A stretch of 64,000 nt of DNA from Nageia nagi (Eukaryota > Pinophyta): assembly GCA_050084985.1 (NCBI GenBank), contig JBITNC010000001.1, positions 213,218,001 through 213,282,000 on the forward strand, read 5' to 3'. Within the stretch, counting starts at the first letter, position 1, and every line of letters begins with the position of its first letter. Below are positions 37,380-49,396 of this stretch, one piece after another. A model generated the notes under the pieces. It did not search any database, was not told the origin of the DNA, and saw only the letters and a program-made list of their open reading frames with translations. Both the position numbers and the translations under genes were made by a program.

Positions 37380-38560
37380 AATGAATTGCTAAAGATGAAT
37401 GGAATTAACAAATGATGATTATGAAAAGCAAGAGTATTCATATTCCACTAGAAAGAAAAGGAATAAGGTAAGGGTATTGGTTTGAAAAGTCAAGATATTT
37501 GGGAGATAGAGCCATATATAGACTCATTAAGTTCACTTTATCAAAAGCATGAAATTTTCTTCAATTACCTATTGACATACAAAGGGATATAGCCTTGTGT
37601 CATGGTCCATGTACATTTGATGGGATAGAAAATCTATGTTAAAGAAGAGAATATTGAAATTTACTTAGATAGGGCCATGTATTTCTAAAGTTTTTATCAT
37701 TATTATGAGCAAGTACATAAAATAAATTTACTATGCTTGTATTGGCCTACTACAACACCTAAACTTATTCTTAATTGTACTTTTAATAATTGGGTTCTAG
37801 ATGTTGCATCCCAAAATCTAGAAAGCTTACATTCAATCATGATTTGGATGAATCAAGCTCATAAGAGATTTGTGTCACCAAAAGTTAATATATGATTTTT
37901 CTTCTTTATTTGTACCCAAACCTAGGAAACTAAAAAGAGTTAAAATAAATATCAATAAATGATTTTCTCACATAAAATCAAGATTCATATCCCCATCACC
38001 TTCTAATTATCATGGAAAAATAGTGATGACCAAAAGGTTAAAAATTCCTAAATAAGAACATGTATAACTTGATTGCATTGATTAAAGTTTTATAGATAGA
38101 TATAAAGGAGATGTTTATATGTAATTATTTTAAAAAATTCCTTTTACACTTATGGCATATTTTTTTAACTTACCTAATAAGTGCATTTAAAAATAGATAA
38201 AGAATGCTTTGAAACTTGTACATCAAATGCATGGGAAGTAAAAATAAGTGGTTTAAAGGTTACAGTTGAAATAAAAGCATAAGAAATGTAGATATAACAA
38301 GAATCTAAAATGAGTTTAATACAATGGTTTCATCTACATTAGCCCTATGATAAATGCAAAATTGTGATAGATTATGTTGAAGATGTTAATATCAAATTTA
38401 TGGATTACTCTCTTATTTTAACTTTAGTTATTTTTATCAATTATTATCATACTTTATGCCATACTTATTAAAATATGAGGTTGTATATGATTATAGTTCA
38501 TTATTTAGTAATAGTTGTTGTGTGAACAATCTTTTGAATGTGAAAATATGATTTGAATGA
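37380..38560 (+). pseudogene. Element B extra post-integrase ORF
   Basis: Counterpart of 28640-29850. Module one keeps FLQLPIDIQRDIAL (near 37,560) and a LNCTFNNWVLDVA strand (near 37,780). Module two keeps KVTVEIKA and a WITLLF/NIKF region near 38,250-38,400. It is broken by stops and shifts. Its presence in a second, diverged copy in the same place supports a real element gene rather than chance. Confidence 0.55.
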
Positions 38561-40040
38561 ATGAATCAATCAATGTTTAAATGAAAGAAAAAAATATAAT
38601 ATATTAGAAAATTATACTATTATAATATCATTGATAATAAAATTTTTGGTGTTTCTATAAGGAGCCTCATTCTATACTTTCTACCTTGAACTTCTCCATT
38701 ACCACCAATTCTACTACCTCCTATTTCTCTATATCTTATAGACATACCTTCATTTTTGATACTTCCTAAATTATATACTAAAGTTTCAACTTTGTTAATA
38801 GAATTTAAGAGTCATCAAGAAGTTAAAGATCAACCACCAATCCTACCCCTCATTTCATATCCCATTCTCTCTGAATTATCTATTCTAGGACAAGGTCCTA
38901 TTCACCTTTGATTCTAATCTCCTTACTATTACTTCTTGGATCATAGACATTACGGTATTCATAATAAAGCTATTTTTCATCATCACTCAAGGGTTGTAAA
39001 TCATATTTCATTGTAAAAAATCACATAAAAGAAAATAAAAATGAAATAATATAAAAATAACAAAAATATTAAAAAAATTAAAAATAAAATAAAAATTAAA
39101 AATAAAATAAAAATTAAAAATAAAATAAAAATTCATAACATATACATATATGTGTTTGTTATATATATTGCTTGATATTTACATGCATATCAATTATTTT
39201 CATGTAAATATATCTCTAGAAAACCTTATGCAATTTTTGAAATTTGCATATAATGTTGCAAATGGTTGATTACATTCTAAAATACAAGCATCATGACTTA
39301 TCCTCATTGTGCATCCAAACTTACCAATCAAGAGGTGTTTTATCCATATCACATTCCACCTACTCCTTGGGAATTATCCTCCCTTCATATCTCATGATCA
39401 CCATGTGCATTATTGAGTGACCATGTAGAGAGTCAAATCAAGTCATCATACTTAGATATAGATCACTTTTATGAGTAACATGAGGTTGTTCAATAAAATA
39501 TTTTATCTATGATAGAATTATAAATTATATTATATAGATATGACCATGCTTATAATATTTTACAAGAATTATTTTGGGTAGACCTTTATCTTGATCATAA
39601 GCCATGTTAAGGAATTTGCCTGATTCATAACATCCCTAATGAAGAATTTCTTTAAAATATTATATACCTACTTTATAGACCAGATTTCATATGGAGGATT
39701 ATGATTAATGCTGTTATTAGCCTATTTATCTATAGACTCATTAAATTCATTGGAACACTATTCTTAAATCCTTAGGAGTCTTTTGATGAGCTCACCATGG
39801 TCCATATAATATATGTGAATGTTTTTTATTAGGACTTCATATTTTTTATGTCTATCACTCACCATGCCACTCATTAGATTATTGACCATACCATTTATAC
39901 TCATTACCATTTTCATACCATATCCCACAATGATCTATGATAAACCTTCACCTGACTAAGGATCCATTATGTATAGATAGAAGACATTGACTAAAAAATT
40001 AAAAAATCAAAAAATCAAAAAAATTGCAAAGTTATAAAAA

Positions 40041-40084
<44 letters not shown>

Positions 40085-41756
40085 ATCAAAAAAATTGAAA
40101 AGTTATAAAAATCTAAAATATATATATATATATATACAATCAAAAAATTATTTCTAAAGCATCTTGGCTATTAGGTGTGCTGCCCTATATGTTTGCATCA
40201 TACCATTATGTTCACTTTATCCATTTTATCCTTCATTGTGAAGCTATTAAATGTAAAGCATGATGATGATAGTAACCTACTAAGATAAGTATGTATAAAC
40301 CCTACATAGTCATCCATACATTTTTCATATATACAGCTATATGTATAAATAAAGGAGTAGTTTATAGGTATAATATTTATACCATATTTTGTCAAAACAT
40401 CTTCTACAAAGTTTCTAAAACTTTGGATAATAAACAAACATGACCTTGATACATTGTTAGGATATTGTGAACTCATACACTTTTACACATTATAAATCTC
40501 AAAATAATAAAAAATTTGATGTTCCTTTAGCATAATTTCAAGTGATTATTTATCCTATTTTTTTATTCATCCTAAACCCAAGAGATAGGATAAAAGGAAA
40601 AAACATAGGAAGAAACAATGTACAAAAATAAGAAGAGAAGATAAAAAAAAAGAAAGAGAAAAAAAAAGTAGAATTCTTAGGTGATTGGTAATTAAACAAG
40701 GCTATAATGAGATCTAAGGTTTAATCTTCATCAAAGCTATGAATGCCTATTTGGAAATAAGGTATACATTATGAATAGATAATATTTTCAACTTTTGATA
40801 TGGAACTATAGATGTTTCACATGGATGAATTAGCTTATATAGTTTATGCTCTTAAAACATTAAATTAGTGAGTGTTAAGAGAAGGAAATGGATACCATTG
40901 CATACACATGAGTTCATAATAAACTTAAGTGTATCATAATTTTGTTTTATTTCATATTTAGTAGAAGAAATTGAAATGAAATATTATTTTATAAAGTTAG
41001 AGTGAATATATTACTTATTACACTTATTTATTATATTATATGTTCACCCCATTTTATAATATTTATATCTCATTATTATAATCTTGGTAAGTTAATTAAA
41101 TTATCATGTTTAGCATCTAAATAGTTATATACCATCTATTCATATTCACTTTTATATATATATAAATTCATCACATTATACATTCATACATCCATCCATG
41201 TGTTCATATCATTTATACCATTCATACCATCATACATACATGCAACAACCCATTTGTATAAATAGCCAAGAAAAATGGAAAATGATGATATCTAATTCTA
41301 TACTATTACAAATAAAATATTGTATAATATTTAGTAGATAACTATAATGCTCTAAAATGGATTAAATATTTACATTATATTAAAACTATTTATTCATAAA
41401 TATACCAAATATTATGCAATACAATTCAAATAAATTTATCATCATGATATCTAACTTTAAAATTACAATATAATCTAAGAATCATTAATCATAACATAAC
41501 ACATGATAACATTACACATGAATTCATAAAAACCATCATAATAAATATTAGTGTCTAAAATATCATCACATGTATATATAAAAAATGATCATATAATATC
41601 CATCATCTAGCCATCAATAAACATCCATCTAATAAAACCTTTGATCATGATCATTATGATATAAAAATGAATATAATATAACTTCCATTAATGAATATAA
41701 GTATAATCATTAATATCATAAACCAATAACAAAATAATATAATAAGTAATCATAGT
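38561..41756. other. Element B spacer
   Basis: No gene recognised. 39,050-39,135 is an (AAAATAAAATTAAA)-like simple repeat. 40,005-40,136 contains a duplicated block (AAATCAAAAAAATTG, GTTATAAAAATCTA) with two AT microsatellites. A purine tract and CAAGGCTATAATG segment near 40,600-40,760 match element A. The 92-aa minus-strand frame at 40198-40476 has no recognised motif. Confidence 0.45.
40044..40136. repeat. Paired (AT)n microsatellites in element B
   Basis: Two TA runs (about 36 and 20 bases) separated by about 37 bases that duplicate the preceding unique block. The position matches the paired tracts of element A. Confidence 0.85.
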
Positions 41757-42960
41757 GGTCAATCCATGGGGGCATCCTCATACTTGTTATCCTCACCATG
41801 ACCCTGGTTGCTAGTCTCAATTATCTCCTAACCCATTTAATCCAAAACTATGGGACTACCTACAGTTTTCTCTCATATTATTGATCATAACTTAGCTAAT
41901 CTTAGATGATGATGAGAAGAAGTAGAAGTCACACTTCTGTTATAAGAAGCTACACCCCTAGCTTAACCTCTTTGGATACTGGAAGCACCCTATGCTCTTC
42001 TAGTTATAGCTATAGGAAGTGTATAGATGTCTAAGGGAATATAACCTAAAGGAGGAATAAGATAGTGAATACCAAGTGCATACAAAGGAATAACCAAAAA
42101 TCTTGAGCTCATCCCATACCATATATAAGTAGTAAGATTAAACCTAACATGATCTAGTACTAGCTAAGTAAGGATAGTATGATAGTAACAAATATCCATA
42201 TGGATGCCATCTATTGAGCCAATATAAAAGTCTTCACTTCACCTCATGATGAAAGCAAGATATTCTATATGGCTAGCAAAACTAGGAACATGAAGTCTAG
42301 GAGGATGAGCCATTACAATGTGCTCATATTCTTATGATTATAAAGTAATGGTCACTAATAATGAAGCTTTGTGACCTTAAGAATAAAATAATAACTCTTT
42401 ATAACACTACACCAACAAGGTAGGCACCCATGAAAAACTTATGCCATGTTGAATCATGTCTACAACAATAGGTAATAGTGACTATAGAAATCTATCATTG
42501 CTAATATTAGGTAAGGCATAACATTAAATCATGCCCATCAAGAAAGAGAACTTAATGCTCCCATATTGATCACTCTCTAATATTTATAGTATCTAATGGC
42601 TCTCAAGCTAATCTCAAACATAATCATATCCATTATATCAATCCCATATAAGTAAAAAATGGTTGGAAAAATTTCATCTATATGAATTATGTGCTAAATG
42701 CGATGACCATGAATGGGTAACCAATATAGATGATGAATATCCTCCATATTAATAATCATCTCTTATATCAAGAGATGAAAGGGTACTCCCAATGGATACA
42801 ACCCATGTAGGGTCCATCTCTAAAAACCCATAATCTAAAAGAAGATGTGGTTTATAGTAATAAGAAAGGGATGTCCCTCCTATAGGATGGTAGGATAACA
42901 CCCTCTAGGTTTGAATATGTCTCAAACCTAAGAATCTAAGTAAAAAAAAAATTAATCTAA
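41757..42960 (-). pseudogene. Antisense PMD relic of element B
   Basis: On the minus strand the PMD core reads MEDIHHLYWLPIHGHRI (near 42,750), parallel to VEDIHRLYKLPIHGQRI in A. Later matches are EYEHIVMAHPPRL (near 42,320) and YYHTILT-LVLDHVRFN (near 42,180). The frame ends in APMD followed by TGA (near 41,757). It is shorter than A's because the acidic region and most of the tail are missing. Stops and at least one frame change make it a relic. Confidence 0.7.
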
Positions 42961-44401
42961 GACTAAATAGACATTTGTAACTAACTTATAGAATCATTGG
43001 TATCTACTAGCTGAACATTGGCAATCCTAAAGCCCTTCAACTCTATCCTATAATTATGATCAAAAATTTATAAAAATCTCAAATATAATTAAAATGTAAA
43101 TGGTTAAAAATATCTAAACATAATAATAAATATTTTTATGATTTTTATTTTTTAATTAAACCCTAAAATTGATATATTAAGAAAAAATTAAAAAAGAAAG
43201 GTTTTAAAACCCTATATTCTCTATAATCAACCTCATCCAAACAATTGGCCTCTTCCTTAATTGCATCCTAACCCATAGAACATGATGGGGTGGTAAATAG
43301 ATAGGTCAACTATGAAAGGGGAGTAAGAAATTGAAAAGGCTTTGGAAAAGTATACAAGATAAATAAGAAAATCATAAGTCAGATTATCTTTTTTATTTTA
43401 ACCATGACTAGAAATGTTGATGATTTTAAGTTAGATGTCGATAATTTCCTTAGGATGCTGGTAATTCAAACCAATCATAGATGATCCATAACATAATCAA
43501 AATACTAAAAAATAAAAAATTCAAAAATGAGTGACTAATGAATAAAATATTTAAGCCCTCTTTCTAATTCATAATCGAGACAAAAACAACCAACCATGAA
43601 CAAAAAATATATGAATACCTAAACTCTCCTTCTAGTTTAAGTTTAGATTAGATTGATAATAAAAAATAAAAAAAATATTCAAACTCTTCTAGCATAGGAA
43701 TTTGGATGAGTAACATGTACCTAAGGTCGCTTATGAGGTAACATCAAGAAAACTATCATTAATACCTCACATTCTTCTAAAAAAGAAATATATATAAATA
43801 CAAAAAACCTTAAAAACTAAAAAATATGTTAAAGAAAATAACAAGTTCTTTACTTATTAACTTGACCAAAGCCAAGTATTTTGGAAAAAATAAAACTCAT
43901 GACTAATTCCAAATTCAAAAACATGACCCTTCTTTTGATAGATAAGAGAAGGATAGGTTTGGATATGACTAAAAATATTGAATGAACTTATACATAAGAT
44001 CATCATGTAACCTAAATACTAGGATAAAAAGTAGAATAATCAAAATATTATATTCATAAAGAAACTTCTTTATCACATTCTAGGCCCAACATACATTCAT
44101 TGATATAGAGAATCATCATGTACCTATCACAAATAACACATAGTACAGTGATACTAACAAGTTTTACTTTGATACTATAGCTACACTACATTTGAAATGC
44201 ATCAAATGTAAAAGATCCAAAAATGAATTCAATCATAATTCAATCTATAAAATTTGGCTTATTCATATGGATTAAGTTAATCTAGAATATTGACTAAAAT
44301 CAAAGATACAAGTTTAATACTTGAATGCACCACTCTTCTAAAACATAAATTTTTGAATTATCCTCTACTTAAAAACTAGTAGAAAATTCAAAAAGGGAAA
44401 A
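42961..44401. other. Element B pre-LTR non-coding region and purine tract
   Basis: No gene. Read on the minus strand, about 44,050-44,170 matches the repeat unit found in C near 50,000-50,290 (ACTATGTG, then TTGTGATAGGTACATGA). CAAAAAGGGAAAA at 44389-44401 is the polypurine tract. An imperfect early copy of the LTR start (ATGACCCTTCTTTTGATAGATAAG) lies near 43,923, which suggests a partial duplication. Confidence 0.45.
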
Positions 44402-45242
44402 TGTAGACACCTAAAAATGACCCTTCTTTTAATAGATGAAAGGATAATGAAAAAATTAAAATAAATTAAAAAATGTTTACTATAGTTTACCAAATGCAAC
44501 TTCTGACACCAAGACATTGGAGACTCATCATATCAATCACTGATGTTCGATACTTAGACATCAATGATCCTAAAGTTGGAAAAATAAAAATAAAATAGCA
44601 ACATCTAAAGCATATTGGGAAGAAGGTAAAGGATAACATATGAATCACATCCATCCTATGCATCCCCACTTTGGATCACAACCATGAAAAAGTTGGATAG
44701 GCTTTTTAATCTAAATTTTTGTCTTAAAATTGAAAACTTTATTTATTTCCAAAATCTACAAATAATCCTTCAACCATGAAGCAAAGGGACCTAATTTGAA
44801 TACAAAGTTACTCTATTAAAATACATCCAAGTTTTACTTAGTTAGATATATTATTATTTTCTATTATATATGCTTATTTATGCTCATTTTATGATTATTT
44901 TATGATATGAATAGGCATGTTTGATGTATTTTATGTTTGCATGTGTGCAAGGTCAATAAGTATGGAGCAATTGAAATAATCATAGAAAGTATTAAAGGAT
45001 CAAAGAGAATAAAGAGATCTAGATTTCTTCTTACAAGTTTCAAAACACAATCCTTGAAGCTTGTAGACACCAAAGTTTGGCCTTAGTATTCTTTTGTAAA
45101 AGACCTTTTTACATGGTAATGAATAAAAAATGGATTCATCATTTGTAATTATTTTGAGGTCTACTTAATATAAATAAAGAATAATATTAATTATAACATG
45201 TATTATCTTATTTTTTAATAGGGTTACTTTTTGAGTATGACA
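44402..45242 (+). repeat. 3' LTR of element B
   Basis: About 841 bp beginning TGTAGACACCTAAAAATG after the purine tract and ending near TATGACA. It shares with the LTR at 34947-35818 the GGCATGTTTGATGTATT block, the AAAAGACC-TTTTTACATGGTAAT block and AATAGGGTTACTTTTTGA near the end. An internal TGTAGACACC copy near 45,062 is noted. Confidence 0.75.
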
Positions 45243-46950
45243 CATAAGTGTCTAAGAATATCTTGTCTTGATTGCACATCCATAATAGTGGCTTCTACTT
45301 ACTATCCATAGGATATTAAATTAAGCATTTCTTCTTATGCTTTGACCATATGGATTATTATACAAGCTATTAAACTTTTACATTAACAATCTAATGAAAT
45401 TAGAGGCATTTGAATTAATGATTTTCAAATGAGCCATGAAGAATCCTAGGTGATCATATGGCCAAGAGACCATGATTTGTTGCAGCTATAGGTTCTCCAT
45501 CTTTGTGATTAGATATTCCTAGCAAAATTTGTTATAGCTTTGGATGGAGTCAAAGCCTAGTGAATAGGTGTATAGCCCCTTCTTCCCTTTCAAGAATCCC
45601 CATAATGTTTCTACATAATTTTTTTATCTAGTAACCTCCATTCTAAAGACCCAATTTAAGATAAAAAATGGGAGTTTCATGGGATTCTCATAGAACCCAT
45701 TCAAAATGATGACTATATAATTTTTTGTAAAGTATACATCTCCCTTACAGAACTACCCCTATTTCAAATTTATCATCATCTCTTTGGACAACCAAAGGTG
45801 AACTATGCTAGAAATAAAATATAAGGTTGGGTGTAAGAAATACCTCAAAAATCATAGTAAGAGCTATTGATATTGAGTACATGTATCCATTCATCCACTC
45901 TTATTTGATTTCCATTTTTACCTACTTGAGTTAATTATAGATAAAAAAAAGATTCTAGATGTTGATAAAGCAAGATCCACCAAAGTAGAGAAGGATAGTA
46001 GTATTCAATAAATCTATCTTTATTGGCCAACAGTATGGTCATCTTATCACTAACCATCTTATACCAATCATGGTGATGTATAGAATGAATCTTTATCACT
46101 ATGTATGCCATAATAACATGCTCCAATTGAACAATATGGATATCCATCTCTCTACAAAATACCATGATAATCATAATTAGGTAGGATAAATTAAGTTTAA
46201 ACCTTAAAATTCCATAAAAAATTTTGTTCTCTATCATTAGTCTCAACAAGTATGGATTCAACCACTCAAGTGAGTATTTATCAACATCTCATTCAACCAC
46301 CTTCACATTGGCCTCAGGCTTCATGTCATCTATCCAGAAGAAGGAATTGTATAAGGAAAAGTGGCTTAGGTCTAAAATTACTATTCCTTAATTTTGTACA
46401 CCTTTTTAGGTTTCAACTTGGGTTAGGGGAGCTAGCATTTCTATCAATTCAAGTCATGTGTGATACATATCCCACATGAAGGGTATAATTAATTCAATTT
46501 GATAGAGGAGGTTCAAAAGGGAATAGACTTCAACATTTTTTACTTCAAAGGGTTTGGTTTTGAAATTAATATAAATTAATAGATTAGTATCTAAACAAAA
46601 TTATTCCTATCCCTAATAGTGCTTTAAGCTATGGAGGACTTACCCATTTTAGCTAAAGCTTATGAATTTGGTTGATGGAATTAGTCTTGGAGGTTGAAAT
46701 TATAGGATGTTCTAGAAACCCTAAGCTCACAATTACTTGAAATATGAAGGAAAAATGGTAAAGGAATGGCTCTTTAGTGAGAGTAAAATGGATAAGAATA
46801 CATTTAATATCCTAATTAATTCAATATTCACCTTGAAAAGTATGCAGTAGGAAAACTTAAGGTTTAAAATATTTACAATATTTACATATTATACACTTAG
46901 ATATCTAATGGGTATAATATAACTTTAAATGCTAGTTTTTGATCATGATC
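45243..46950. other. Unassigned region with one coherent minus-strand frame
   Basis: Between B's LTR and the E integrase relic. The minus frame 45935-46261 (108 residues) reads like a real protein fragment: YGILRFKLNLSYLI, HHDWYKMVSDKM, then ANKDRFIEYYYPSLLWWIL. I cannot assign it. It is downstream of E's integrase on the same strand, so it could be a 3' extra ORF of E or an unrelated transposon protein. The plus frame 46252-46479 has no recognised domain. Confidence 0.35.
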
Positions 46951-48541
46951 AGAAGGATACAACCATTTGATCCCTCCAACTCAAACATATTTTTCTAGAT
47001 TTCTCAAATGATGGTATATGGGCCAAACCAAAAGGAATTAAACTTATGATGGTATCCATACTTGATGCAATCTTCATCCCATTTTAGCACCATATATCCC
47101 ATCTTGAAAGAAAATTAAATGCATACATTTTGTTAAACCATTTCTTTACTATGTTATTACTTTTCTAGATTTATCTATATGAATTCTCTCAAAGTTCATT
47201 AGAGTAAATAAGATTGAATATTCTTACTTATAATGGATTTGTATCATTCATATCATACTAATTGAGTAGTTGAAAGATGGGTAACTTGATGTGAGGTGGT
47301 AGTATTGCTCATTTACCTATACTAAAATATAATTAGAATTCTTTATTGATGATTTATATGTGATCCAATCATACCATAGTGCCAAGTCAAGCTTCTTATC
47401 CTAATCCTTTATATTTTTTAGCTACTTTCCTCTTTAAGATTCTTAATAAATTTTTGTTTATTGATTTGAGCAATCCATTATCCTAAGGGTAGTAGTTAGA
47501 AGAGGTCTTCTAGTAGATGTGGTACTTGAGGATGAACTTTATAATTTTAGCTCTTAGAAATGTTGGATCATTATCAAATATTATAGCTTGTGGGATGGCA
47601 AACCTTGTAATAATCTTGTCCATAAAAGAGATGATTGTATCCTAATCTTGATGTTTAGTAGCATCTACCTCAGTACATATTTTGAAATAGTTTTTAGGTA
47701 TTAGTATGAACCTATTTTTAGCTAAGGATCTTGGATTTATCATTCTAATAAAATTAAGACTTAATTACTAGATAGGTTCTTCTACTATAATAGGTTGTAA
47801 TTACATAGTGACCATTCTTCTTCTCTCCAAAAATCTATGATACTTGACATATTCTTTAAAAATCTAGGAAGAATCTATGTACAATAAATGCCAATAAAAA
47901 TATACCTATATAATTTTAGTAGCAATTTTATATCCTGAGTAGCAACCTCTAAAAAATTCTAAATGAAATTATTTTAAAACTTCAACTCTTTAGGTGGATG
48001 CATCTCAATAATATTTCATCATGATTTTTCTTTATATTACATCTTATATCATGAAATAATTGAGTGCATTTAACTTGAGCCTCCTTCTTTGTGAAGCATT
48101 AAGCTCCAAAGGTAACCTACCACTAGTAAAATATGTAAAAAGTGAAGTTATCAAATAATCTATTTTTCTAGAACTTATAGAAGTTCTCTATCTTCACTTT
48201 CAGCTTCAATCATGATACACTTAAAGATTTGATCTTTTTCTAACTATTTGAAAAGAGATCTCCCCTTAATTATTTTGGTTGGATAGATTTTCACATTGTA
48301 TTATAGAATCTTAGTGATCCACTTAACCTTGTCAAAATCCATATCACCTTCCATAATATAGATCTAAATATTTGGGTGTATAATAAGCACTATGATCTTA
48401 CTTTAGGAAATGTAATGCTTAAGCTTATTAATGGATTTCATAATGGTGAACACTTATTTCTTGATGAATTCATATCTTTCTTTAGGTCAAGGTTTGGCTA
48501 AATAAGGTTATGGGATATTCATCATTGTTATCTTATTTTTA
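46951..48541 (-). pseudogene. Element E: Ty3/gypsy RNase H-integrase relic
   Basis: Minus strand, heavily shifted. RNase H-like peptide lies at about 48,500-48,200 (HHYEIH or IMKSINKLKHYI, then WITKIL and PTKIIKGR). An integrase core end follows near 47,480-47,400 (NGLLKSINKNLLRILKRKV), and the integrase C-terminal fold near 47,090-46,990 (KWDEDCIK, then HHKFNSFWFGPYTI, the 'GPF/Y' element). I see no second RNase H, so this is not obviously the family of A and B. It abuts the LTR at 48542 without visible gag, protease or RT. Confidence 0.6.
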
Positions 48542-49396
48542 TGTCAAAATTGTAATTGTTACAGTGAAAATAGAGTTGGAATGTAGAATAACATAAAATA
48601 CAATTATTCTTAAATCTTCACTGAACTTCAAATTATGTAAAATAGGTAGGAATGTTGTAATTGTAAATTGATATTGATTTTTAGCTCAAAATACAATTTG
48701 CCCTTGGAAGGGACTTTTACAAATGCCATTTGCCAAAATGAGAGTATTAGATCTTCATTGTTTTTGATTTGCTTGCTTCTCTCCTTGATGTGGACAACCT
48801 GTAAATCCTACACACATGCAAAAGACTAACATCAAAGCATCTATGTATGACATGTATTAAATTGAAACTAGCATAAAATAATAAAAAGATATGAGCTCAC
48901 AAGATTTTGGCAGCATTACCCTACTTCCAAAAAATGGGTCCCTATTGCTTTGTTTTGGCTTGTATTTATAGATTTTTGGGTGAGATTTTCCAAAGCTGGT
49001 AAGGGGGAGTGAAAAGCCACTGTAGGTCATAACTGACCCCCTCTATCCACTGCATCATGGAAGAATGAGACATTACAACTTTCTTTTATTATTTTTGGTT
49101 TCTGTTCAGCTGTTATAGGGTCACCGACGATTACTAGGCGGACACCGGCGATCATCCTAAAATGCCAGCGTTTATTTTGGGTCGCTGGTGATTGGTTTTC
49201 AATTTTTATAACAATATTAAAATGACCACAAAATAGCCAATTTTTACTGAAAAGGGGTCATGTGACCACTCATTTTGCATGTACTTGATGAGAGCTATCC
49301 AATAATATGGTTTTTAAACCTATTTTATATTGTCATAAAGAGTTATGATTATTCCAATGTTTACTAGTTAAAAAGGGACATTTTTAGGTGTCTACA
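48542..49396 (-). repeat. 3' LTR of element C
   Basis: About 855 bp on the minus strand, from TGTAGACACC (49396-49387) to GACA (48542). It is preceded on that strand by AAAAAGGGGCAAAA, the polypurine tract (49397-49410). A TATA box, TATAAATACA, is at 48970-48961, preceded by CACTCCCCCTTACC, as in the LTR at 34947. An inverted repeat CCAGCG...CGCTGG lies at 49165-49190, within a cluster of CACCGRCGAT-like motifs near 49,120-49,190. Confidence 0.75.

Larger units (their letters stand above)
35819..45242 (+). mobile_element. Element B: Tat-type Ty3/gypsy, internally truncated, with antisense PMD
   Basis: Same plan and family as A but lacking everything before the end of the second RNase H. Order: tail of aRNase H, integrase, extra post-integrase ORF, AT-rich spacer, antisense PMD relic, non-coding 3' region, purine tract AAAAAGGGAAAA and 3' LTR. 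Either A inserted into B, or the two share the LTR at 34947-35818 after recombination or deletion. More decayed than A in the PMD part, better in integrase. Confidence 0.75.

Noticed and set aside
24665-45242. A and B as one giant element
   Set aside because: Both contain integrase, the extra ORF and an antisense PMD in the same order, with an LTR between them, so they are two copies of one family.
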